Source: Glaciecola petra
Lineage (GTDB): Bacteria; Pseudomonadota; Gammaproteobacteria; Enterobacterales; Alteromonadaceae
Length of the DNA: 64,000 bases
Assembly (NCBI RefSeq): GCF_031846345.1
Contig: NZ_JAVRHX010000001.1
Coordinates: 744,001 to 808,000, forward strand
Reading direction: 5' to 3'
Below, one piece after another: positions 16,685-26,341 of the stretch. Position 1 is the stretch's first letter. Every line of letters begins with the position of its first letter. The translations under genes were made by a program, and so were the position numbers. Under the pieces are notes generated by a model. The model saw only the letters and a program-made list of their open reading frames with translations. It ran no database searches and had not been told where the DNA came from.

Positions 16685-16839
16685 TTTTTGACAGAGTCAA
16701 AATTTATCAGAGCATAAAAATCTAATTTTCGGTAGAATACGGCGCTTTACTTTTGGATAGCAAATTCCGATTTAGCGTAATGCTAGCGGGTAGCGTTAAA
16801 TAATTGGCAAATAATTGGGTTAATAAGGTTTTAAAAACG

Positions 16840-18426
16840 ATGAGCGATGGCAATTTTCTCGAAGAAATTAATAAGCGAAGAACATTTGCAATAATTTCGC
16901 ATCCTGACGCCGGTAAAACCACGGTCACAGAAAAAGTGCTGTTGTTTGGACGCGCATTGCAAACCGCAGGCACGGTAAAAGGTAAAAAGTCAGGCCAGCA
17001 TGCCAAATCAGATTGGATGGAGATGGAGAAAGAACGGGGAATATCGGTTACAACCTCTGTTATGCAATTTCCTTATCAAGAGCATTTAGTGAACTTACTA
17101 GATACTCCCGGACACGAAGATTTCTCAGAAGATACTTATCGAACGCTTACGGCTGTTGATTCTTGTTTGATGGTAATTGATGCGGCAAAAGGGGTTGAAG
17201 ATCGAACGATTAAATTAATGGAAGTCACTCGCCTTCGTGATACTCCTATTATTACTTTGATGAATAAACTAGACCGAGATACACGCGACCCTATTGATTT
17301 ATTAGATGAGGTCGAAAGCGTATTAAAAATAAAATGCGCACCTATTACGTGGCCTATTGGTATGGGTAAAGAGTTTAAAGGCGTGTATCATTTATTACGT
17401 GATGAGACCATTTTATATCAAACAGGTCAGGGGCACACTATACAAGAATCTCGAGTTATTAAGGGCTTAGACAACCCTGAACTCGATGACGCAATTGGTT
17501 TATATGCAGATGAACTGCGTGAAATGCTTGAATTAGTGCAAGGTGCATCTCATGAATTTGAGCTAGAAGCATTTTTAAAGGGTGAGTTATCCCCCGTGTT
17601 CTTTGGAACAGCTTTGGGCAATTTTGGTATTGATCATATGTTAGATGGTCTTGTTGAATGGGCACCCACGCCCTTGGGTAGACAAACCGACCAAGACACC
17701 TTTGTCAACGCAAGCGATAACAAATTCAGTGGTTTTGTTTTTAAAATTCAAGCGAATATGGATCCTAAACACAGAGACAGAATAGCGTTTTGTAGAGTGG
17801 TTTCTGGAAAATATCAAAAAGGAATGAAAATGCACCACAGCCGCATAGGTAAAGATGTGCGAATATCTGATGCATTAACATTTCTTGCTGGAGACCGTGC
17901 ATTACTTGAAGAAGCTTATGCAGGCGATATTATTGGCTTACATAATCATGGTTCAATGCGCATTGGTGATACTTTTACAAGTGGTGATAAATACATCTTT
18001 ACCGGTATACCTAACTTTGCGCCGGAATTATTTAAACGTATTAGACTCAAAGATCCTTTAAAGCAGAAGCAATTACTTAAAGGCCTGATACAATTGGCAG
18101 AAGAGGGCGCGGTACAGGTATTTAGACCACTTGTTAATAATGATTTAATTGTGGGTGCCGTAGGAGTCCTTCAATTTGATGTTGTAGTTGCTCGTTTAAA
18201 AGCTGAATATAACGTAGATGCGATTTACGAGCACGTAAATGTGAGCACAGCTCGTTGGGTTTACGGGGATGACAAAAAGGTTGATGAGTTTAAACGTAAG
18301 TCTGAAATGAATTTGGCCTATGATGGCGGCGATAATCTTACCTATATAGCCCCGACAATGGTTAACCTCAGCTTAGCACAAGAACGCCATCCTGATATTA
18401 AATTTGCCGCTACGCGCGAACAATAA
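16840..18426 (+). CDS. prfC: peptide chain release factor 3
   Basis: 528 residues from ATG 16840 (E. coli RF3 has 529). GTPase motifs are G1 SHPDAGKTTVTEK, G2 region RGISVTTSVMQF, G3 DTPGHEDFSEDTYR and G4 MNKLDRDTRDP, followed by domain II and the RF3 C-terminal domain (VGVLQFDVVVARLKAEYNVD). It recycles RF1 and RF2 after termination. An upstream TTG at 16804 would add 12 residues unlike the family N-terminus. A TTGACA at 16688-16693 may be its -35 region. Confidence 0.95.
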   Translation: MSDGNFLEEINKRRTFAIISHPDAGKTTVTEKVLLFGRALQTAGTVKGKKSGQHAKSDWMEMEKERGISVTTSVMQFPYQEHLVNLLDTPGHEDFSEDTYRTLTAVDSCLMVIDAAKGVEDRTIKLMEVTRLRDTPIITLMNKLDRDTRDPIDLLDEVESVLKIKCAPITWPIGMGKEFKGVYHLLRDETILYQTGQGHTIQESRVIKGLDNPELDDAIGLYADELREMLELVQGASHEFELEAFLKGELSPVFFGTALGNFGIDHMLDGLVEWAPTPLGRQTDQDTFVNASDNKFSGFVFKIQANMDPKHRDRIAFCRVVSGKYQKGMKMHHSRIGKDVRISDALTFLAGDRALLEEAYAGDIIGLHNHGSMRIGDTFTSGDKYIFTGIPNFAPELFKRIRLKDPLKQKQLLKGLIQLAEEGAVQVFRPLVNNDLIVGAVGVLQFDVVVARLKAEYNVDAIYEHVNVSTARWVYGDDKKVDEFKRKSEMNLAYDGGDNLTYIAPTMVNLSLAQERHPDIKFAATREQ

Positions 18427-18438
18427 AAGATAAACATC

Positions 18439-20172
18439 ATGCACATACAACAAAAGCTTATTTCTAAATTTGCAGAAGCGCTTAACAGTCTTGGCTTTGC
18501 AGATGCCGCCGTGCCATTGGCAAAAAACACCCGAGCTGGCTTTGGTGATTATCAATTTAATGGCGCTATGGGTCTGGCTAAGAAATTGAAACAAAATCCG
18601 CGAGATATCGCTCAACAAATTTTAGGGACGGTAGAGTTAGACGGTATTGCCGAGAAACTAGAAGTTGCTGGACCAGGATTTATTAATATTTTTCTCAGTA
18701 ATAAATGGTTGTCAGAGCAAACGATGTTAGCGTTGACCGACGCGCGATTAAATATACAGAAAAAAGTCGAGCAAACCATAGTGGTAGATTATTCCGCTCC
18801 CAATTTAGCCAAAGAAATGCACGTTGGACATTTACGTTCCACCATTATTGGTGATGCGGTGGTCAAAAGCTTAGAATTTTTGGGACATAAAGTGATTCGC
18901 CAAAATCATATGGGCGATTGGGGCACCCAATTTGGTATGTTGCTTGCACATTTGCAAGACAAATTGGCAAAAAATGAAGTTGCTGAATCAGCACTGAGTG
19001 ATTTAGAAGATTTTTATAGAGAGGCAAAAGTTAGGTTTGATGAAGAAACCGGTTTTGCTGATAAAGCACGCGAATATGTCGTCAAACTCCAGGGAGGAGA
19101 TGAACAATGTTTGCAATTGTGGCAAAGCTTTATTGATATTTCTATTGCTCATTCTGAAGATGTTTATAAAAAATTAAACGTGAGTCTTACGCGCGATGAT
19201 GTTATGGGTGAAAGTGCATATAACCACGATTTAGCCAATGTGATTGCAGACCTAAAAGAAAAAGGTATTGCTCAAGAAGACCAAGGTGCTCAGGTAGTGT
19301 TTTTACCTGAATTAGCCGATAAAAATGGCAAGCCAGCGGTATACATTGTACAAAAATCCGGTGGCGGATATTTATATTCCACAACGGATTTAGCTGCAGT
19401 TAGGCACAGATCGGGTTATTTAGGCGCAGATAGAACTTTGATTTTTACTGATGCTCGTCAAGCCTTGCATTTCAAACAGACTGAAATTGTTGCTCGAAAA
19501 GCGGCATATATAAAAGCTGAACAGGAGTACCAACATTGTCCATTCGGCATGATGTTGGGCAAAGACAATAAGCCTTTTAAAACAAGAACGGGTGGAACAG
19601 TCAAGCTAGTCGATTTGCTAGATGAAGCTGTAGAGCGTGCAGAGAAATTGTTGTTAAATAGAGAAAGTAGTTTGTCTGAAATACAAATTGAAAGCATGAA
19701 AACAAAGTTAGGAATTGGTGCGGTTAAGTATGCAGATTTAAGCAAAAATAGAACCACTGATTATGTGTTTGATTGGGATACCATGCTTAGTTTTGAAGGA
19801 AATACGGCTCCTTATATTCAATATGCGTTTACTAGAACTAGAAGCATATTCGTCAAAGCAGGACTCGATTTAAATCACACTGAGTTTCAAGTAAATATTG
19901 ATCACGAACTAGAAAAGTCACTAGCTTTACACGCTCTGCAATTTCAAGATGCCCTAGAAATTATGGCGAAAGATGCAACTCCACACGTATTGTGTACCTA
20001 TTTGTATGAATTAGCAGCATTATTTATGCGTTTTTACGAAGCATGTCCTATATTGATGGCAGGCGTGAGTGAACGTGATAAAGAAACTCGATTACAGTTA
20101 TGTTTACTCACAAACAAAACTCTTGGCAAGGGCTTAACAATATTAGGCATTGAAACTATGGATAAAATGTAG
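18439..20172 (+). CDS. argS: arginyl-tRNA synthetase
   Basis: 577 residues, normal for bacterial ArgRS. It starts with the Arg N-terminal tRNA-binding domain, then the class I HIGH motif in its ArgS form (APNLAKEMHVGHLRSTIIGD, about residues 115-135), a catalytic core with YLYSTTDLAAVRHR, and the DALR anticodon-binding domain ending in the typical MRFYEACPIL. It charges tRNA-Arg in the cytosol. It follows prfC by 12 bases. Confidence 0.96.
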   Translation: MHIQQKLISKFAEALNSLGFADAAVPLAKNTRAGFGDYQFNGAMGLAKKLKQNPRDIAQQILGTVELDGIAEKLEVAGPGFINIFLSNKWLSEQTMLALTDARLNIQKKVEQTIVVDYSAPNLAKEMHVGHLRSTIIGDAVVKSLEFLGHKVIRQNHMGDWGTQFGMLLAHLQDKLAKNEVAESALSDLEDFYREAKVRFDEETGFADKAREYVVKLQGGDEQCLQLWQSFIDISIAHSEDVYKKLNVSLTRDDVMGESAYNHDLANVIADLKEKGIAQEDQGAQVVFLPELADKNGKPAVYIVQKSGGGYLYSTTDLAAVRHRSGYLGADRTLIFTDARQALHFKQTEIVARKAAYIKAEQEYQHCPFGMMLGKDNKPFKTRTGGTVKLVDLLDEAVERAEKLLLNRESSLSEIQIESMKTKLGIGAVKYADLSKNRTTDYVFDWDTMLSFEGNTAPYIQYAFTRTRSIFVKAGLDLNHTEFQVNIDHELEKSLALHALQFQDALEIMAKDATPHVLCTYLYELAALFMRFYEACPILMAGVSERDKETRLQLCLLTNKTLGKGLTILGIETMDKM

Positions 20173-20217
20173 CAAATGTTACCTAGCAATTTGTTCAGAC
20201 TCAGGTGGAGGTGTTAA

Positions 20218-20265
20218 ATGTTTTGTCAGCTTAATGTATTAAATTTGGAATTAAATAATGTGTAA
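20218..20265 (+). CDS. possible 15-codon upstream ORF overlapping the FMN reductase start
   Basis: An ATG at 20218 is preceded by an excellent Shine-Dalgarno (GGAGGTG, 20207-20213) and runs 15 codons to a TAA that overlaps the start of the next gene by 8 bases in another frame. The downstream gene has only a weak GGAA. This arrangement suits translational coupling through a leader peptide, but it may be chance; composition gives no independent support. Confidence 0.3.
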   Translation: MFCQLNVLNLELNNV

Positions 20266-20827
20266 ATTATTAGCGTTTAGTGGCAGTTTGCGTAAACAAT
20301 CGTTTAATCAGAGTATTGTTGAGTGCGCTGCGCAAGGCGCGAAAGATGTTGGTGCTGAAGTAACGATTGTATCATTAAACGACTACATCGCGCCTTTGTT
20401 CAACGAAGATGACGAGGCTGTTTCAGGAATTCCAAAGGGTGCTAAAGCCTTTAAACAATTACTAATGGAACATGATGGCTTTTTGATTGCTAGTCCTGAA
20501 TACAATAGTAGTTTTAGCGCAGCCTTCAAAAATGCGATAGATTGGGCATCACGAATGGAGCAGGGTGAGAAGCCTTTGCAAGCTTTTCGGAACAAAACTG
20601 CTACACTCATGGCTTGTTCGCCAGGTGCATTGGGCGGAATGCGTGTTTTAGTCCCAACTCGTATGTTGTTAGGGAACCTTGGAATACATGTGCACCCCAG
20701 TCAACAGGCGATTGGTAAAGTATCTAGTTTAATTAACGAAAAAGGGCAGGTTATTGATGAGAAGACCATCGAAAAATTACATGTTCTTGGGGCACAAAGT
20801 GTCGCTTATACCAAAGCTTTAAAATAA
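20258..20827 (+). CDS. NAD(P)H-dependent FMN reductase-type flavodoxin-fold protein
   Basis: 189 residues: FSGSLRKQSFNQSIV (phosphate-binding loop for FMN), SPEYNSSFSAAFKNAIDW (the family signature) and MACSPGALGGMR. It belongs to the ChrR/YieF/azoreductase-like flavodoxin-fold group that reduces quinones or metals with NAD(P)H. The true substrate is unknown. It stands alone between argS and prfB, with a weak terminator behind it. Confidence 0.87.
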   Translation: MCKLLAFSGSLRKQSFNQSIVECAAQGAKDVGAEVTIVSLNDYIAPLFNEDDEAVSGIPKGAKAFKQLLMEHDGFLIASPEYNSSFSAAFKNAIDWASRMEQGEKPLQAFRNKTATLMACSPGALGGMRVLVPTRMLLGNLGIHVHPSQQAIGKVSSLINEKGQVIDEKTIEKLHVLGAQSVAYTKALK

Positions 20828-20909
20828 GTTATTTAACGAATTTTTTAGTGTTCTAAGCCATTCTGATAGTGGCAGCTCATAAACTCATATTCTTATGTTA
20901 ATTAGGGTG

Positions 20910-20937
20910 TTAGCCCTGTTAAACAGGCTTGTTTTTA
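20910..20937 (+). terminator. probable intrinsic terminator after the FMN reductase
   Basis: AGCCCTGTT (20912-20920) pairs with AACAGGCT (20922-20929) with one bulged C, followed by TGTTTTT. The loop is short and the T run interrupted, so strength is uncertain. Confidence 0.5.
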
Positions 20938-20974
20938 GGTAAACTCGCGCCAGTCGTTTTTGAAAAGATGAATT

Positions 20975-22073
20975 ATGTTTGAAGTAAACCCAATAAACAA
21001 TGCCATAGCTGATATCCAAACCCGCACAAAAGCGCTTCGGGGGTACCTTTGACTACGATGTTAAAGTAGAGCAGCTTGAAGAGGTATCACGAGAATTAGA
21101 AAACCCTGATGTTTGGAATCAGCCAGAGAAAGCGCAAAGTCTGGGCAAGGAAAAAGCAGCACTTGAGCTAATTGTCCAAACTATTCAACAGTTAGAGCAA
21201 GGCGTACTAGATGTTGAAGGCCTTGTAGAATTAGCTATTGAAGCCGAAGACCAAGAGACGTTTGATGAAGCCCAGCAGGAATTAGATGAACTAATAATTG
21301 CCCTTGAAAAACTAGAGTTTCGTCGAATGTTTTCTGGACCAAATGACAGTAATGACGGTTATTTGGATATTCAGTCGGGTTCTGGCGGCACAGAAGCTCA
21401 AGATTGGGCTAATATGTTGTTAAGAATGTATTTACGTTGGGGCGAAGAACAAGGCTTTAAAACCGAATTGTTAGAAGCTTCAGACGGGGATGTAGCCGGA
21501 ATCAAAAGTGCTACCATACGGTTTAGTGGTGAATACGCATTCGGTTGGTTACGCACAGAGACAGGTGTTCATCGATTAGTAAGAAAGTCGCCCTTTGATT
21601 CGGGTAGTCGAAGACACACTTCATTTGCCTCGGCATTTGCATATCCTGAGGTTGACGACAATATAGATATTGATATAAACCCGGCAGAACTTCGCATAGA
21701 TACTTATCGGGCTTCTGGCGCGGGTGGTCAGCACGTTAACCGCACAGATTCAGCGGTACGAATTACGCACGTGCCGACTAATACTGTTGTCCAATGTCAA
21801 AATGACAGGTCGCAGCATAAAAATAAAGATCAGGCAATGAAGCAACTGAAAGCAAAACTTTATGAGCTTGAAATGAAAAAACAAAATGAAGAAAAACAGG
21901 CAATGGAAGATAATAAATCTGACATTGGTTGGGGGAGTCAAATACGCTCCTATGTTCTGGACGATTCGCGTATTAAGGATTTGCGTACCGGTGTTGAAAC
22001 TCACAACACACAAGCAGTATTAGACGGTGATTTAAATAAATTTATTATTGCAAGTTTGAAGTCAGGTATATAA
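20975..22073 (+). CDS. prfB: peptide chain release factor 2, programmed +1 frameshift
   Basis: Coding is 20975-21049 joined to 21051-22073, giving 365 residues, exactly the E. coli RF2 length. The first 25 codons (MFEVNPINNAIADI at the start, RGYL at the end) meet an in-frame TGA at 21050-21052; reading resumes at GAC in the +1 frame (DYDVKVEQL). The UGA-recognition tripeptide SPF (in RKSPFDSGSRRH) and the catalytic GGQ (ASGAGGQHVNRTD) are both present. RF2 releases peptides at UGA and UAA. lysS follows, the common order in gammaproteobacteria. Confidence 0.97.
21037..21053 (+). promoter_or_regulatory. prfB programmed +1 frameshift site
   Basis: A Shine-Dalgarno-like run of five G (21039-21043), three bases, the slippery CTT (21047-21049) and the TGAC stop context (21050-21053) reproduce the classical autoregulatory site. 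Low RF2 lets the ribosome slip from CUU to UUU and complete the protein. Confidence 0.97.
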
Positions 22074-22146
22074 TTACTTTGGCTATTACAAACGGCAAGT
22101 GACACTAAACAAAAAAGTTCAAAAAATACAAAAAATGGGAAACTCG

Positions 22147-23688
22147 ATGAGTATTGAGCAGCAAGACGAAAATAGATTGATAGCAGAAAGACGAGCAAAG
22201 CTCAGTAATATACGTGAAAACTGCCCTTCAAATGGTTATCCAAATCAATTTAAACGCGAGCACTATGCTGAAGACTTGCAAAACGCTTTTGGCGAATTAG
22301 AAAAAGACGAACTTGAACAAGCAAAAAATAAAGCAACTATTGCGGGTAGAATAATGGCAAAGCGTGGACCATTCTTGTTGTTACAAGACATGACGGGTCA
22401 TATACAAGCCTATGCTGATAAAACTGCTCAGAAAAGCATAAAAGCACAATACGGCACACTAGATATTGGCGATATTATTGGTGTTAGCGGCGATATTCAT
22501 AAATCAGGAAAAGGTGATTTGTACGTCACCATGGACAGTTTTCAATTGCTGACTAAGTCACTTCGACCTTTACCTGAGAAGTTTCATGGCCTGGCCGATC
22601 AAGAAACAAAATATCGTCAACGTTATGTTGACCTTATTACTAACCCCGATACACGTAAAACCTTTAAGATGCGCAGTGAAATAGTCAACGGTATTCGCGC
22701 TTATTTGACAGAACGCCGTTTTATGGAAGTTGAAACGCCGATGCTACAAGTTATTCCTGGCGGGGCTACAGCTAAACCTTTTGTTACTCATCATAATGCG
22801 CTCGATATTGATATGTACCTTCGAATTGCACCAGAGCTCTATCTCAAACGCTTAGTTGTTGGAGGTTTTGAGCGAGTTTTTGAGATAAACCGTAATTTCA
22901 GAAATGAGGGTTTGTCTACACGTCATAATCCTGAATTTACCATGCTAGAGTTTTACCAAGCTTATGCTGATTATAAAGATTTGATGAACCTTACTGAAGA
23001 TATGTTGCGGGAAGTGGCGCAAAAAGTACTAGGGTCTACTACTATTAAAAATCATATACGCAATGCTGACGGTGAAGTCACAGACACTAAAGAATATGAT
23101 TTTGGTAAACCATTCACTCGTTTAAGTATGGCAGACGCTGTTTTGAAATATTGGCCTGAAGCAAACGAAGTGGCAATAAAAGATCCTGAAAATAACTTGC
23201 CTGCCATGAAAGAAATGGCAAAAGCCTTACATATTAAAGAGCCAGAAGTTGATGGTATTTGGGGCGCAGGCAAATATCTTTGCGAAATTTTTGAGGCGAC
23301 CGCTGAAGAACAGTTGGATCAACCTACCTTCATTACGGAATACCCATGGGAAGTATCTCCTTTAGCTAGACGAAATGACGAGAATAGTTTTGTTACCGAC
23401 CGTTTTGAATTTTTCGTTGGTGGAAGAGAATTGGCAAACGGATTTTCTGAATTAAATGATTCTGAAGATCAAGCCGCTAGATTTATGAAACAAGTAGAAG
23501 AAAAAGATGCTGGGGATGACGAAGCCATGCACTTTGATGAAGACTATATTACCGCTCTAGAATACGGGCTTGCACCCACCGCCGGTGAGGGTATTGGTAT
23601 TGACCGACTAGTCATGTTGTTTGCAGATTGCGCTACCATTAAAGATGTTATTTTGTTTCCGCATATGAAGCCGCTAGGACAAGAATAA
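22147..23688 (+). CDS. lysS: lysyl-tRNA synthetase, class II
   Basis: 513 residues from ATG 22147, which has GGGA six bases upstream; two earlier in-frame starts (22099, 22135) are less well placed. There is an N-terminal OB-fold anticodon domain (about 60-160), then the class II core with motif 2 FERVFEINRNFRNEGLSTRH and motif 3 GLAPTAGEGIGIDRLVM. It charges tRNA-Lys. A strong terminator lies just beyond. Confidence 0.96.
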   Translation: MSIEQQDENRLIAERRAKLSNIRENCPSNGYPNQFKREHYAEDLQNAFGELEKDELEQAKNKATIAGRIMAKRGPFLLLQDMTGHIQAYADKTAQKSIKAQYGTLDIGDIIGVSGDIHKSGKGDLYVTMDSFQLLTKSLRPLPEKFHGLADQETKYRQRYVDLITNPDTRKTFKMRSEIVNGIRAYLTERRFMEVETPMLQVIPGGATAKPFVTHHNALDIDMYLRIAPELYLKRLVVGGFERVFEINRNFRNEGLSTRHNPEFTMLEFYQAYADYKDLMNLTEDMLREVAQKVLGSTTIKNHIRNADGEVTDTKEYDFGKPFTRLSMADAVLKYWPEANEVAIKDPENNLPAMKEMAKALHIKEPEVDGIWGAGKYLCEIFEATAEEQLDQPTFITEYPWEVSPLARRNDENSFVTDRFEFFVGGRELANGFSELNDSEDQAARFMKQVEEKDAGDDEAMHFDEDYITALEYGLAPTAGEGIGIDRLVMLFADCATIKDVILFPHMKPLGQE

Positions 23689-23735
23689 GCTATTAGGAAA
23701 AACATAGTAACAAGTCTTATGTAAACCTCGGTGCA

Positions 23736-23758
23736 CCCCGCGTGTTAGCGGGGTTTTT
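23736..23758 (+). terminator. intrinsic terminator of prfB-lysS
   Basis: CCCCGC (23736-23741) and GCGGGG (23748-23753) form a perfect stem with a GTGTTA loop, then five T. The stem overlaps the final codons of the convergent panE-like gene. Confidence 0.9.
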
Positions 23759-24674
23759 CTTTATTCTTTATATCATTGAATAATCGCACAATATTAGGAA
23801 CATTTAGTTCTAAAATGTTAGCTTGCTTAAGTAAGAAACCCAATACGCCGTCTATTTCGGTCTGCCTTTTATTTCTGAAGTCTTGATGCATAGAAGAATA
23901 GTTTTCTGCGGTTAGGGTAATTACTTCATCAATTCGCTTAGATAGAGCGTCAGCTTCAAACACAAAGCCATAGGCTTGCAACACACAAAAAACTTCGGAC
24001 TTTAATTGAGAGACCTGATTTGGATAATCTCTAAGTTGTCCATTTTTTATGTTGAGAATGGCCGTAAGCGGGTTGATGACAGCATTTATCGCAAGTTTAC
24101 TGAGTAGAATAGTATCCACACTTTCTGCCCAACAAGCATTAGGGTGATATTGCAGTAAAGTTTTTATTGCAGGGTGGGCATTTTGTTCAGTGATACTATT
24201 ATTTTTAGTGTGGTTAAGGTTTTCAGCCCGAAGTGCACTTTTCCAAATACCTAATTCTAAACGACCGTAAGCGGTCATTTGAACATTATTATTTACAAGG
24301 TATCCGGCATCGGTAGTGGTACCTATATAGATGTCATTATTCGGGAAATTTTGCTGCAGTAACTCACCTCCGCCAACGCCATTTTGAATTAATATGAGAC
24401 AAGTGGAGGCGGCTAAGTTGGGTTTTAGTGCATTGATGACGCTATCTAATTGATGATATTTAACAGGGATTATGATGGCGTCATAACATGTCTTAAAAAC
24501 CGACTCGATAGTCTGCACCTCGGCATTGATGGCCAACGCGTTTTTTGCATCAGGTAAAGTCAAGGTTTTAACTGGATTATTATGATGACGACATAATAAA
24601 TGGATTGGTTGCGAGTTTAAGTAATGAGCAAAAATATTGCCAATCACACCGTTTCCGATGATGCCTATAGTCAT
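23745..24674 (-). CDS. 2-dehydropantoate 2-reductase family protein (PanE/ApbA-like)
   Basis: 309 residues with an N-terminal Rossmann loop TIGIIGNGVIGNIFA, a mid-protein LILIQNGVGGGE (the NG-x-x-x-x-E catalytic neighbourhood) and the conserved lysine segment ILLSKLAINAVINPLTAIL before the C-terminal helical domain. The family reduces ketopantoate with NADPH for pantothenate and CoA. Several paralogues often exist, so I name the family rather than insist on panE. The start overlaps the end of the pseudouridine synthase gene by four bases. Confidence 0.82.
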   Translation of the reverse strand: MTIGIIGNGVIGNIFAHYLNSQPIHLLCRHHNNPVKTLTLPDAKNALAINAEVQTIESVFKTCYDAIIIPVKYHQLDSVINALKPNLAASTCLILIQNGVGGGELLQQNFPNNDIYIGTTTDAGYLVNNNVQMTAYGRLELGIWKSALRAENLNHTKNNSITEQNAHPAIKTLLQYHPNACWAESVDTILLSKLAINAVINPLTAILNIKNGQLRDYPNQVSQLKSEVFCVLQAYGFVFEADALSKRIDEVITLTAENYSSMHQDFRNKRQTEIDGVLGFLLKQANILELNVPNIVRLFNDIKNKEKPR

Positions 24675-25444
24675 TTGTATTCAATCATATTATTTTTAGC
24701 ATTTTCGACCCGATTCTTTGCTCGGTTTGGATGCTGATACCGAGGCCAGTTAAAAGAAGTTGGATCTTTCATTTGCCCCAATAAATCTTTGTCAAAGAAT
24801 GCGCCTTGTGTAGGGAGAGCCGTGCAGCTAAAGTTTTCGCCTAAATAGGTAAAATTTAACATAAGACTATGCAAATACAAGCGGTCAGCAACGGCGCCTT
24901 TGTATCGAGAGTCGCCTAAAATAGTGCTCCCCAGTGATTTAAGAGCTACACGAAGTTGATGGGTTTTGCCGGTAATAGGTTTTAGATAATATAGATATCT
25001 CGGTGCATGAGACACGAGCTTTGTGGCTTGATTTAGTGTTTGTCTTTGAAAAAATGTCACAGCTGGAGACTTTGTAGACGATGCTAGCTTATAACTTCCA
25101 TTCCTGGATTTGACCATGTCGGTGCTGATACGACCTTGTTTTTTGCTCGACTTTTTATCGCTCAAGGCAATGTAGAACTTTGTTATTTGTCTATTTTCGA
25201 ATAGAGCACTTAATGCTGCTGCGGGGCTTTTATGTTTAGCTAGAAGTAGACATCCACTTGTATGTGTGTCTAAACGATGGACAAGATAAAGAGGACAGGT
25301 TAGTCCAATTTGTAAGGCCCAAGCTAAAATTGTTTGTACATTTTTATTATTATGCGCATTACTGCCTTGATGCATACTAACGCCGCTAGGCTTGTTAACA
25401 ACAACAAAATCATCATGTTCAATTATGATAGCCGGATGTGACAT
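24671..25444 (-). CDS. RluA family pseudouridine synthase
   Basis: 257 residues. The catalytic motif YLVHRLDTHTSGCLLLAK contains the invariant aspartate of RluA-type enzymes. The N-terminus IIEHDDFVVVNKPSGVSMHQ and the later KPITGKTHQLRVALKSLGS are the flanking family motifs. There is no S4 domain. It isomerises a uridine in rRNA or tRNA; the target base cannot be assigned. It is probably co-transcribed with the panE-like gene downstream. Confidence 0.88.
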   Translation of the reverse strand: MSHPAIIIEHDDFVVVNKPSGVSMHQGSNAHNNKNVQTILAWALQIGLTCPLYLVHRLDTHTSGCLLLAKHKSPAAALSALFENRQITKFYIALSDKKSSKKQGRISTDMVKSRNGSYKLASSTKSPAVTFFQRQTLNQATKLVSHAPRYLYYLKPITGKTHQLRVALKSLGSTILGDSRYKGAVADRLYLHSLMLNFTYLGENFSCTALPTQGAFFDKDLLGQMKDPTSFNWPRYQHPNRAKNRVENAKNNMIEYK

Positions 25445-25460
25445 CTATAAACTAGCAGCC

Positions 25461-26021
25461 TTATTGACTCTCGTTAATAATGCTAATAGCTTTAGCGTAT
25501 TGCAACTCTTCTACCAAAGAGAAAAGCAAGGTTTTTTCATCAACAGCAAGACCCAAGCTATCTATGTACATATGAAGCGTATCATCATCAATAAATTCGT
25601 GACGTTGTAATCGTTCTAAAAATATTTGCTTATGGTTGTGTTTTTTCTGTGTTTGTGAAAATTCTGCTACATTATTTGTTTCTAAATCTATGGTATCGAT
25701 AGCATCACAAGTCTCTTTCATCAAAGCCTCGAACGTATCAAGTAAGGAAACATCGATATTCTCATTTTTCAATTGTTGGTCGAAGATTTTGGCACAGTCA
25801 TAAAGCGCTATTAACCCCAAGTTTCCAGATAAACCTTTGGTAGTATGTACTTTTAATTTAGCATCTTTGATATTTTCGGCGTCGAGCAAAGATCTTACAT
25901 CAGACGGAACACTAGCAAATTCATTTTTGAATTTTTGTAGCATGCGCTGCAGAAGGTCTGAATTTCCTCCTAATTGAGAAAGTGCGAATGGCACATCAAC
26001 GAGATTTTTCGATACGTCCAT
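25461..26021 (-). CDS. stand-alone Hpt (histidine phosphotransfer) domain protein
   Basis: 186 residues, all alpha. The phosphorylatable histidine lies in KVHTTKGLSGNLGLIALYD (His near residue 59), the standard Hpt motif H-x-x-K-G-x-x-x-x-x-G. The second half (about 115-186) has no domain I recognise. Such proteins shuttle phosphate between hybrid kinases and response regulators, but no kinase or regulator is nearby, so its partners are unknown. Confidence 0.8.
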   Translation of the reverse strand: MDVSKNLVDVPFALSQLGGNSDLLQRMLQKFKNEFASVPSDVRSLLDAENIKDAKLKVHTTKGLSGNLGLIALYDCAKIFDQQLKNENIDVSLLDTFEALMKETCDAIDTIDLETNNVAEFSQTQKKHNHKQIFLERLQRHEFIDDDTLHMYIDSLGLAVDEKTLLFSLVEELQYAKAISIINESQ

Positions 26022-26341
26022 TGGGTGTCTCCTTATTTATCAATAAGTGCTATGTTGATGAGAGATATCGATAAATTACTGTATTGAAAAACAAATATGT
26101 ATTATTTTTTAATGATTGTCGACAGATTTAGAAATACAAATTCAATTTAATTTACTATTTTTTACATCTTTCTTTTTACATACATCTTTTTTTTATCCAT
26201 CATACACAAGACCTGTCGAATTTTGCCATTTATCTGTGCAGAGCTGGACAACTTTTTATACTGTATTGCTGGACTTTATTTATGTAAAGCCAAAATCATT
26301 GAACCAGCCAAAGATACATACGTAAACAACAAATAAAAAGA
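26022..26341. other. AT-rich intergenic region between the Hpt gene and the M16 protease gene
   Basis: Divergent promoters must lie here, but I see no clean -35/-10 pair. A 69-codon open frame (26116-26325) is T-rich and phenylalanine-heavy, lacks a Shine-Dalgarno, and I judge it non-coding. No repeats or RNA structures stand out. Confidence 0.5.

Noticed and set aside
16688..16738. prfC promoter from TTGACA (16688) with CATAAA or TAGAAT as -10
   Set aside because: Neither -10 candidate stands at proper spacing; the -35 is noted in the prfC entry but a promoter is not called.
26116..26325. 69-codon plus-strand open frame in the gap before the M16 protease
   Set aside because: T-rich, Phe/Ser-heavy product, no Shine-Dalgarno, no recognisable domain; looks like a chance frame in AT-rich DNA.
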